From Avena insularis (Eukaryota > Streptophyta > Magnoliopsida > Poales > Poaceae), in assembly GCA_023614405.1 (NCBI GenBank), contig CM042691.1, positions 172,952,927 to 173,016,926 of the forward strand: 64,000 nucleotides of DNA, in the 5' to 3' direction. Below the pieces are notes generated by a model, which worked only from the letters and a program-made list of their open reading frames with translations, was not told the DNA's origin and did no database searches. A program made the translations under genes and the position numbers. Each line of letters begins with the position of its first letter. Positions within the stretch are counted from its first letter, which is position 1. This document shows positions 55,486 to 64,000 of this stretch, piece after piece.

Positions 55486-58400
55486 ATGTGTGACAATGAC
55501 GAGGCTGCTGTTCTAAGCGCATCAACGCTGAAGGAGAAGTCAGACCTCCGAATAAACAATTAACATTCTGGGAGGCGACCTAGCGGCTAGAAGACGTTGA
55601 AGAATACCATCCTTCGGAGATCGAGGACGATGAGATGGAAGACGGGGAGGAAGAAGCCGAAGGAATAGCGGATCCTGAAACCACTGATGGCAGCGAGGGC
55701 ACAGAGAGTGGTAGCAATCCTCCTAAGAGAAGAAGAAGCAAAAGGAACGGCGCCCGAACACGGTCGGCACTGTCAGAGAGGAAATTACCGAAGTGAGCCC
55801 AACAGGGATTCCTTTGGTGCCCGACCTTGTCGTCAGAGGGTACGGTGGGAAAGTGGCGGCGATCACCTAGACAACCATCTCGATCAACATCGAGAATGTC
55901 TGGCATAAAGATAATGGCCACTTCCGCACACTCCTCTTCGAGAAGCTGCACGCAAGATACAAGTTCCCCGCTAAGTATCGGAACACAAATTATCATGGGA
56001 ATGAAGTAAAAAAATCCACCCTCACAAAGATGAGTATCGCCCTGGCCAGCTGGAGAACCCATATAAAGGAGAAGATCTATAAAGAAGGCAAAAGTATCGA
56101 GGAGATCCAGACGATTGACCCGCAGATCACCGAAGATCAGTACCGGGAGTTCAAGGACTGGTGCAAATCGGAAAGAGCCTAGGTCTCGAGTAATCGGGGA
56201 AAGGTGCTGCAAGCAATGAATATAGGTCACCACCATCTCGGATCTGGTGGATACAGAACCGCGGAGGACAAATGGGATAAGGAGGACAACGAGTATAGAG
56301 CTAAGGGGATAGCTAACCCCTTTGCGAAATTCGAAAAGGGGCAGCTTCGAAACTTCATCAGGGCCCGTTACCATGTGTACCCAAAAACCAAACAACTCAC
56401 TGCAGATCCTGCGGTGAAGGAATTCAAGGAAATTGTGGTAAGTAATTCAATTACCGCGGATCAACTCGATTGCATTTTAATCGATGAAGTCGGGTTTCTA
56501 AGCGGTTCACTGTTACTTCTTCTGCACGAGGAGGAAATTATTGCTAGTCATGGATCGCAGGGTTCCTCATCCTAGGGGTCGACGGTGGCCACCCGTTGGG
56601 ATAACCCTTTTAACAGGGCTATGAACCGGGCCAAGAAAATCACGCCGGTTTCGAAGAAGCCATCGTCTGCTGGCCGTCTAGCTGGCCTCGGAGGTAAGAA
56701 TTGGGTGGATCATTTTGGTCCACCGTCGAGGACGCGTGTGGCGCCGTCGGTAAGGAGCGAGTAGGAAAACCGCGAGGTTCAAGAACTTAAGGTACAAGTG
56801 GCGCGGATCCCACAAATCGTCCAAGACAACCTGGCAATCACCCTCACGTCCATCCTTCCTACCTTGGTGGAGTCAATAGAGAATTGGAGTGCGGGTGGTC
56901 GACAAGGGCCGTGTCCGATTCCAAGCATGGTCAGCAGCCACTCGAACAATGCAGTGGTGACGAATCAGGCGAATTATGTGTTCGTGACTCCGCCCGCTAG
57001 CACCGTGGCGCCGGAAGTGTTGGTGACTCCCCTGCCATCATCACGGCGCCGGACATGTTGGTGACTCCCCCTGCCATCATCACGGCGGCACCGGAGCTCC
57101 AAGCACCCGGTAGGGAGAATACACCAGCGGCTGGCACCACGCCATCAAGTAGCCCCTCCGTCTCTTGCACGCCCGTCGTCGTATGCGATGCGTCGAGATT
57201 AGCCGATCTCGATGCCATCACGGTAAACAAATTGCTTTACCGCCTTTCACGCCATCTATTACTCTTATGGCATCTCTCTGACGCCGTACATATTTTCCGT
57301 AGACGGATGTTCCTTGCACTCTCTTATGCTACATCAACAACAAGCTGAGGGATGTTGCCAAGTGTACCATCGTTCAACCCTTGCAGCGCATGTTCCACTC
57401 AAGGCCGATGCCAGATAGCATGCACAGGGTTAAAATTAGTCGGGTGCTAAGGGGCTACGATGACCTGGAACCTCCCATTCAACCCCCAGGAGCGGATGAA
57501 GAAGAGCCGGCTATCCTCAGAAGTTGATTAGGATTATTCTTGCAATGGACAAAGAGACTGATTCGTTTGGGGATGGCGGGGGCCATCATGCCACAGACAA
57601 TAGCACTGCCTGTCGTGCCAGCGACAAGCGGTGGCAAGGCCCTCTTACCGCCCTCGCCGTGACCTCCACGCAGTGGGTCGAATGATCATGTTGATGATAT
57701 GCACATGGCGCAGGATCCGGCCGAGTATGACGAAGACTTCGATGATTAGTTCTTCAACACTCAGTTTAGCAACGAAGACCCAGCTGGTGGCCCCACAGAG
57801 AAACCCACTATCACCAAGCGTCTGTTTGGTTCTCAGGAGACGCCTCCAGCTTGCGCCTTCACCGAGCCAGCTGATACAACCAACCGGCCCTTTATTCTAA
57901 GACCTGACACACTACATAGGGCGGCCGATGCTCAGATTTTGGTTCCTGCCTGCTCTCTAAAAGGAAAAAAGGACAGGAAAAGAAAATCTAGCAGCTCGAG
58001 CCAGCCGATGGCATCAACTGCGAATCCGATCAGGTTTCGGGACGGGCCACCAAGACCCGAGGGTATTATGTGGATGATTCATGTGGCGGGTGAGCTCATG
58101 CTACCTAAGAATTTGCAGAGGCTCGCCAGTTCAGAAATAAAGAGTGTGCATGACGGCGTCCTGACGCTAGAGAGGCGCCTTCTGGCGGAGAAAGATCCCT
58201 CGCACCCGATATTCGTGGTTAAGTTGACACCAGGATTGGGCTTCGTCAATAATGCCCCCGCGGAACTATTCTTTCTGCGGTTTGATGACATCTTCAATAT
58301 GTTCCACCTGTACCCACTGCACTATACCATGGTCCGCCTGTTTTCTCTTAGCCTGGCCATGCAGATCATTGGAGAGAACACACCGGGCATCGCTATAGTG

Positions 58401-59191
58401 GACCCCTACTACATGTGTGATGGCTTCTTGGGAAGCGCCGTTGAACGATGTTTCGTGGCCTCGTACCTAAAAAGAATCTTTATGGCGAACAAGACAAAGG
58501 AATACATTCTCGTGCCTTACTTTCTCGAGTAAGTCATTATTCACTCGCCACCATCGATTGGATTTATTAGATTATCATCATTATTTTTCCAACAAATTCC
58601 ATTTGATTTTTTTTGCGCAGATATGAACACCTCACGCTCATCTCCTTATCGCCGAAGCATTCGCATGCCACGTATTTCGACTCAGGGAGTCTTGAAAAGA
58701 AGAAAAAACTACGTCAAGATCAAGGAAGTTCTGGATGATGCTCTCATTGGCTATGCCTCGACGGAAGGCACCACCTTCGTGCGTAAGAAGGTCAAGTTCG
58801 GCAGGCACGTGTTCAACCACGTAATGGAGTTCCCCTGCGTGAAGCAGCTGGAAGGCAGTAAGAAGGAAGCCTACAATGCCCTCCATCACATGAGGGCGTT
58901 TCTACTAGACCGGCAGAATTCACCGCTGCCAGATCATCTCAAATAGTGGGCCGAAGCCAAGGCCAACGTCACTGATTCAGATATTAGAGAAGAGATGTAT
59001 CGCATCCAGCAGCAGTTTGGGGCAATCATCTTTCATGATGTCATGACTTCGGGGGGGGGGGGATCTTCTACGAAGGAAATCTCCCGAATAACCGTGACAT
59101 AGAAGATCACCTAGAGTTACAGGGTGACTATAGGAAGTTCATGACGAGACAAGGCGTCCTCCCATTCCCTGAGCCGAGCCATAAGGCTTGA
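55486..59191 (+). pseudogene. Second CACTA gene, copy B, broken
   Basis: ATG 55,486, then a 2-bp loss near 55,506 shifts the frame; other breaks include TAG near 55,578, 55,869 and 56,180, TAG near 56,762, TAG at 57,747 and TAG at 58,944. Collinear blocks match copy A: GYRTAEDKWDKEDNEYRAKG, then FKEIVVSNSITADQLDCILI (deleted in copy A). The segment 56,438-56,575 starts GTAAGT and ends CATCCTAG, 138 bases in phase, so it could be a facultative intron. Further introns: GTAAAC at 57,222 to TTTCCGTAG near 57,301, and 58,529-58,620 (GTAAGT to TTTGCGCAG). The last exon reads YEHLTLISLSPKHSHATYFD and ends near 59,191. A G12 run at 59,050 adds a frame change. Confidence 0.65.
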
Positions 59192-59409
59192 TGTTGGCCT
59201 AGTTGTAGTTCCAAACTATTGATGACCTTTGTGTGTGTGGACAAGTGTACATGCTACTACTTATCTTATTAGGTTTATGAATCATCGTTTACTTCTTTTG
59301 CTTATTATTATTATTATATATGAATCAATGCTTGGTTTTTTTGCTTACTCTTTGGTCCTTTGCTCACTTTGGTCCTTCTTTTTTCCTTACTTTATTAGTC
59401 TTTTTTTCG
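59192..59409 (+). other. Spacer before hairpin array (copy B)
   Basis: Conserved counterpart of 9152-9360. AT-rich; no ORF or clear site. Confidence 0.5.
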
Positions 59410-60200
59410 AGAATGCCGATGATTGAAATGTCGTGGCACACTATATATGTGAATGTGCTACGGCGGGATAGTGAGCCTTGTGATATGCACAAGTCCATGT
59501 GTTGTGCATCCTACTTGGCTAATAGTTCCGTCGTAGCATATTCCTGTGTCCAACGACCTATGTATATATATGAGGCATTCTTTTTGAGTTACTTTGGTAT
59601 TTTTTGAGAATAATTCTGATGATTGAAATGTCGTGGCACACTATATATATAAATGTACTGTGACATGATTGTAAGGCTTGTGTTATGCACAAGTCCAGAT
59701 GTTGTGCATCCTACATGGTTTACAGTTCCGTCATAGCATATTCATGTGTCTAACAACCTAGTTATATATGAGGCATTCTTTTTGAGTTACTTTGGTCTTT
59801 TTCGAGAATGCCGATGATTGAAATGTCATGGCACACTATATATGTGAATGTGATATGACGGGATTGTAAGACTTGTGTTATGCACAAGTCTAGATGTTGT
59901 GCATCCTACTTGGCTTACAGTTCCGTCATAGCATATTCCTGTGTCCAACGACCTAGTTATATATGAGGCATTCTTTTTGACTTACTTTGGTCTTTTTCGA
60001 GAATGCCGATGATTGAAATGTCGTGGCACACTATATATGTGAATGTGCTGCGATGGGATTGTCCGCCTTGTGCTATGCACAAGTCCAGGTGTTGTGCATC
60101 CTACTTGGCGGACAATTCCATCATAGCATATTCCTATGTCGAACAACCTAGTTATATATGAGGCATGCTTTTTGAGTTACTTTGGTCTTTTTGAGTTGGG
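59410..60200 (+). repeat. Tandem array of four ~197-bp hairpin units (copy B)
   Basis: Units start at 59,410, 59,607, 59,805 and 60,000. Arms: 59,456-59,477 with 59,517-59,538; a degenerate second unit near 59,655; 59,851-59,872 with 59,912-59,933; 60,046-60,067 with 60,107-60,128. The fourth unit pairs GTCCG with CGGAC at the position where copy A has GTGAG/CTCAC, GTTAG/CTAAC, GTAAG/CTTAC and GTTCG/CGAAC. The first and second units have more mismatches. The array is one unit shorter than in copy A, so the repeats expand or contract while the pairing is largely kept. Confidence 0.88.
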
Positions 60201-60287
60201 AGTACTTTCTATAAGTGTATCTTCATATGCGACTATAATTATACATGTTTTTTCAATCACCGGTTAATTATTATTGCCAACTTGTAG

Positions 60288-60512
60288 ATGACGTGGTACG
60301 TCGTATACAAGGGACGGGTTCCCGGATTCTACGATGATTGGGATGACTGCTGGAGACAGGTGCACCGTTTCAGCGGCAATAGCTACAAAGGGTAGAACAC
60401 TATGGCGGAGGCGGAAGCTAGATACACACGCTATCTAGCGGGAGTTAGGACGAGGAACCGGATAAAGACCACCTTCGTCACGGTGATGCTTATCATCTTT
60501 GGTTGTTTATAA
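60288..60512 (+). pseudogene. Small HBD-membrane protein gene, one stop codon (copy B)
   Basis: It reads MTWYVVYKGRVPGFYDDWDD and FSGNSYKG, then TAG (60,393-60,395) where copy A has TAC, then NTMAEAEARYTRYLAGVRTR and a hydrophobic end (FVTVMLIIFGCL). Three to four codons are missing in the membrane segment compared with copy A. The N-terminal residues (YVVYKGR) are closer to the RNase H1 hybrid-binding consensus than in copy A. Preceded by CAACTTGTAG. Confidence 0.72.
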
Positions 60513-60789
60513 CGTGCTTGTTTCTAGCTAGTTTAGATGTCTAGGCGAGCTTCCGAGCTCTAACTTGTTCGAGTCACATGTATTCGCATGTCACCAACTA
60601 CTTTGTAACTTGATCGAAACAATGTAACTTATACCATGTATTCATGTATGGGACTTATCTGTATGTATTTGTTTCAATCTTGTTTTGCAAATTGTGTATT
60701 TTTATATATAACTATATATCTTATATCTATGTGTGTATATCTTCCTGTAATATTGTATATAATTTATATTGTATATCATCTGGGCTCAG
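60513..60789 (+). other. 3' flank of small HBD gene (copy B)
   Basis: AT-rich counterpart of 10,697-10,974. Nothing more is visible. Confidence 0.4.
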
Positions 60790-61080
60790 AAATTAAAAAA
60801 ACAAAAAAGATGCCCGTGGCACACATGGCATGGCTTTAGTGGCGCACTGCAACTAAAGCGCACATGTGCAGATTAGTGGAGCACTGCCATGTGCATCACA
60901 AGAAACAATACCCATAGCGCACCTGCCTTCCTAGTCGTGGCGCACTGGCAGTTGCGCTACTACTATCTTGAGATAACCGTAGTGCACCAGGCAGTGCGCA
61001 ACGGGTAAGAGATAGCCGTAGCGCGAGGCTAGTGGCGCACCACTAGTGCACCACGGATGCCCTTTTCAGGTGCGCCACGG
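60790..61080. repeat. CACTA 3' subterminal repeats, terminus lost (copy B)
   Basis: GTGGCGCACT, GTTGCGCTAC, GTAGCGCGAG, GTGCGCCACGG and related motifs. The array ends at GGTGCGCCACGG (61,080); the expected final CCATTTTCCTAGTAGTG is absent and an LTR remnant follows immediately. Confidence 0.82.
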
Positions 61081-61414
61081 TTTGGGGTTAGAGGGACTAG
61101 GTTTCGATAATGGGGTTGTAGGTGGACGGCTGGGCCACTGGCCTAGCTGGCTGCCCCCCTAGAATATTTTTATTTTATTTATATAGTTGTTTTCTATATT
61201 TTATAAAATACTTTTATAAATAGTTTTTAGACAAAACAAAATATTTGGACGAGCCCGGGTTTTATAATTTGAAATTAAGGCGAGGAGTATTTAGAAAACA
61301 AAGACAGCCTTTTGGGGAAAATAGTTTTAGGAAAAACATGCGTGCTAATGTCATGATGATGCATAGGGATAATACATGCAATATTCTAGTAGTGGTTTTA
61401 TCCAGGGTGCTACA
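61081..61414 (-). repeat. Remnant of solo LTR end, second copy
   Basis: It matches about 35,239-35,578 and ends AGGGTGCTACA at 61,414. The rest of the LTR is missing and the left side is fused to CACTA copy B. A 37-bp stretch seen in the left copy near 35,266 is absent. Confidence 0.82.
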
Positions 61415-64000
61415 TCGCGCCAACGCAACCACTGGGTGTAGCCCCCAAGATTCTTGAGATCCAACTCGGTGCAGTCATGCAAAAGAAACACATAGAAATG
61501 GATTTTTGTGAGTATACTAACATACAGTAGATGTGCTGTCAGCCGAATGATGATTTTACTTTTTGTAAACTAGATTGTGCTTTTTTAAACACTTAGTCAC
61601 TTTCTTGTGTGCTCTGCTGCTTATGCCGTGTCTTTGCCGGGCAACCGGGTTGCGGTCTGGAGCTAGAACCGAAGGGGGAGCTAACAATACATTGCGTATG
61701 GTACTAGGGGCTTAGCAGCCAGAAAATACCAACTAGGCACATGGACAGAATGCCCAATCTATTGCATCTTTGGCCGTTTTTCATGTGGGATGCCTCGGGC
61801 TTTTGCTCTTGCTAGCCGGATAGCCGGGCTGCGGTCTGTAGCTGAGACGAAGAGTGTGCCTCCGACACCATTGCACACTACTCAGTCGGTTTGCAAAATT
61901 AGCAGGTCGGGCCAACCGGGGAGCCCCCGGTTTGGGGTCAATGGAGTCAGAAAACATTGCAGGATTTAATCAGACTAAAACAACAAGAAAATATCTGGCA
62001 AGGATCCTCCGAGCATCAGCCGGGGTTCCACATATTTCATTCATTCAGGGTTCTGAATACATAAACTATTATGCGACTAAGTGTAAAAAGGACGTAGGAG
62101 GTCCGCATTCCATGGTCTTTCGGTCTCCTCATCTGATTTGTCCATCTTGTTCTTGCGCGGCTGCTGCGTGTTGATGAGGTAGTAGGAGTCATTGTGCAGT
62201 GCCTTGCTGATGATGAAGGGGCCCTCCCAGGGAGGGGACAACTTGTGCATGCCCTTGGTGTCTTGTATCAGACGGAGCACTAGATTTCCCTCACAGAATG
62301 CGATGGGACAGATCCGGCGCAAATGGTGCCGGCGTAACCCTTGCTGGTATATTGCCGATCTTGACAGAGCCACCTTGTGGGCCTCCTCGAGGAGGTACAC
62401 ACTGTCCTCCCTCGCCTCTTGGTTCTCATTCTCTATGTAGAGGATCTTGTAGGGTGAGTTGAACTTGATGTCCGCCACAAGAACTGCTTCTGAGCCGTAG
62501 GTGAGGAAGAACGGGGTGAAGCCGGTTGACCGATTCGGGGTGGTGCACAGGATCCAAAGCATAGCTGGGAGTTCCTCGATCGAGCGATGGGGCGAGCGTT
62601 CTAGTTGCTCGACCAGCCGGGGTTTAATTCTGGCTAGCACCAAGCTGTTTGCCCTTTCCACCTCCCCGTTGGACTACAGGTGCACGACAGATGCGAGGTC
62701 CAACCTGATTCCCTTTTTGTGGCAGAGCCAGACGAAGGCTCCCTTGGCGAAGTGCATTCTGTTATTGGTGATGATGCTGTGGGGGTACCCGAACCGTATG
62801 ATGATGATGTCCCGAAAGACGGTGACAACCATGGCGCCTTCCAGCTTTCGGATTGGATTTGCTTCTATCCACTTGGTGAACTTGTCCACCGCCACCAGCA
62901 GGTGGGTCATGCCGGATCAGGATCGCTTGATGGGACCGAGCATGTCCTTGCCCCAAACGGCGAAAGGCCATGTGATTGTTACAGTCTTGAGAACTGAGTC
63001 GGCATGTGCCTGAGCTGGCCGAATCGCTGACATCCATTGCATGCGCGCATCATCTATTCCGCATCCTTGGCTGCGGTGGGCCAATATAAACCGTAGCACA
63101 TGGCCTTAGAGACTATGGCCCGGGAAGAGGAGTGGTGGCCGCATTCCCCCTAGTGGATTTCCTTCAGCAGCCTATAGCTTGTTTCCGCGTCGAAGCACCA
63201 CCAGAAGATGCCAGAAAAGTTGTGCTTGTATAACTCCTTGTTGATGATGGTGTAGTGTGCGCGCGGCGCCTGATTTTCCTTGCATCGACCTCGTCATCCG
63301 GAAGCTCGCCGTTGATGATGAAGTTCACGAAGTCTGGGCCCATGACAACACTTCCCAGATAGCCAGGACACTCCCGGGTGTTGGCTGAGGCTCATGTGGA
63401 GGGCGATTAGGTGGGATGCCCGAGTCGGCAGCCCCCGAGCATCTTGGCTTACTCGGTGATGCCTGGCCCAAAGTCATGGCAGCCCCCGGGTCTTTCAATC
63501 CGGACGCCCTCGGGTCTGCCACCTAGATGATGGACTCAGATTCGAGGGAGGGAGTGATGCTTGGCTTGCGAAGGTGCTCCAGGGAGACACCAGAAGGGAT
63601 TGCCTGCCTGGTGGATCCGACTCGTGTGAGCGAATCGACCGCTTCGTTATTGGCACGGGGGACATGGTGGAATTCACATCCCTCGAAGCACGCGCCGAGC
63701 AGCTGAATGTGGAACCCGTATAGAGCCATGTTGGTATCCCAGGCATCCCACTCTCCGGATACTTGTTGCACCACCAAATCTGAATCCCCGAAGAAGAGGA
63801 TCCGATGAATGCTAATTTCTTTGGTGATCCGGAGCCCATGCGCCAGTGCTTCGTATTCGGCCACATTATTCGAGGCGGTGAAGTGGATCTAAAGAACATA
63901 CTCCAGTCGGTCTCCCTTGGGCGAGGTGAGCATGATGCCAGCTCCCAAGCCCTCGCGCATCTTTGAGACGTCAAAGTACAGCTTCCAGTAGTCCGAGAAG
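61415..64000 (-). mobile_element. Tat/Ogre-type Ty3/gypsy remnant, right copy, runs out of window
   Basis: It begins TCGCGCCAACGCAACCACTG right after the LTR remnant, with the same junction as at 35,579. Non-coding DNA to 62,076 parallels 35,579-36,242. Pol continues on the minus strand to the window end, passing the point where the left copy was cut by CACTA copy B. Confidence 0.78.
62077..64000 (-). pseudogene. Tat-type pol remnant: RNase H and integrase
   Basis: On the minus strand: RNase H (63,974-63,523: MAEYEALAHGLRITKEISIH, FFGDSDLVVQQVSGEWDAWD, HHVPRANNEAVDSLTRVGS), a linker with breaks, a zinc-binding region (about 63,170-63,010: ECGHHSSSRAIVSKAMCYGL, then CNGC), and the integrase core (62,910-62,674: LLVAVDKFTKWIEANPIRKL, RFGYPHSIITNNRMHFAKGA). 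The second catalytic Asp of the integrase (usually ITDNG) is Asn here. After a stop near 62,676 come VERAN-like residues and the C terminus (62,661-62,077) ending LLRPFYT. Stops and one or two frameshifts make it inactive. Confidence 0.85.

Larger units (their letters stand above)
36771..61080 (+). mobile_element. CACTA transposon, copy B, interrupted by a LARD-like element, 3' end truncated
   Basis: It starts with CACTACTAGGAGAAGGG at 36,771. The order of parts equals copy A: terminal repeats, leader intron, TNP2-type gene, internal motif cluster, second gene, hairpin array (four units), small HBD gene, subterminal repeats. The right terminus is missing: after GGTGCGCCACGG at 61,080 the sequence changes to the end of a solo-LTR relative, so about 20 terminal bases including CTAGTAGTG are lost. 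The LARD-like element occupies 39,200-50,882. Without it the transposon is about 12.6 kb. Confidence 0.88.

Noticed and set aside
59040..59065. Functional frameshift site at the G12 run
   Set aside because: Copy A has only five G here; a homopolymer expansion or sequencing error in a pseudogene is simpler.

Overview
The window is plant intergenic DNA made almost entirely of transposable elements. The element types, the nesting, the very long LTRs and the Caspar-like CACTA termini point to a large grass genome, most likely Triticeae (wheat, Aegilops or barley group). I see no cellular protein-coding gene, no complete tRNA or rRNA gene, and nothing prokaryotic. Family names are from memory and need a TREP/REXdb search; the structural calls (LTR ends, target-site duplications, frame breaks, hairpins) are read directly from the sequence.

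Layout, left to right. (1) 1-11,269: a CACTA transposon (copy A), 5' end outside the window. It carries a broken TNP2-type transposase gene, a second multi-exon gene (SANT/En-Spm-like N part, DUF8039-like middle, Ulp1-like C part), a tandem array of about 200-bp units that each fold into a hairpin, a small gene with an RNase H1-type hybrid-binding domain and a C-terminal membrane segment, and the 3' terminus. (2) 11,270-29,786: two Athila-type Ty3/gypsy elements joined tail to tail through truncated 3' LTRs, giving an inverted repeat with arms of about 2.9 kb. The right one is interrupted by a Tekay-type chromovirus (17,082-24,702, TSD GGCCA), which is itself interrupted by a 5'-truncated LINE (15-bp TSD). 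(3) 29,787-36,763: a Tat/Ogre-type gypsy remnant in minus orientation, with an intron-bearing ORF on the opposite strand to its pol. It is split by a 4.7-kb solo LTR that holds a Stowaway-like MITE and a Mutator-like MITE (9-bp TSD). (4) 36,771-61,080: a second copy (B) of the same CACTA family, interrupted inside the transposase gene by a LARD-like retrotransposon (39,200-50,882, LTRs about 4.3 kb, TSD GGCAG). (5) 61,081-64,000: a second copy of the solo-LTR end joined to the same Tat sequence, with RNase H and integrase remnants.

The two CACTA copies allow comparative reading. Their shared features are the gene order, intron positions, an internal cluster of terminus-like motifs, a tRNA-like T-arm and the hairpin array; most coding breaks are private to one copy. 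The most interesting signal is the hairpin array (9,361-10,345, five units; 59,410-60,200, four units). The arms of each roughly 84-nt hairpin change in step between units, and imperfect pairs are mostly G.U on the plus strand. This suggests selection for an RNA structure on the sense strand, perhaps a miRNA-like or other structured RNA carried by the transposon.
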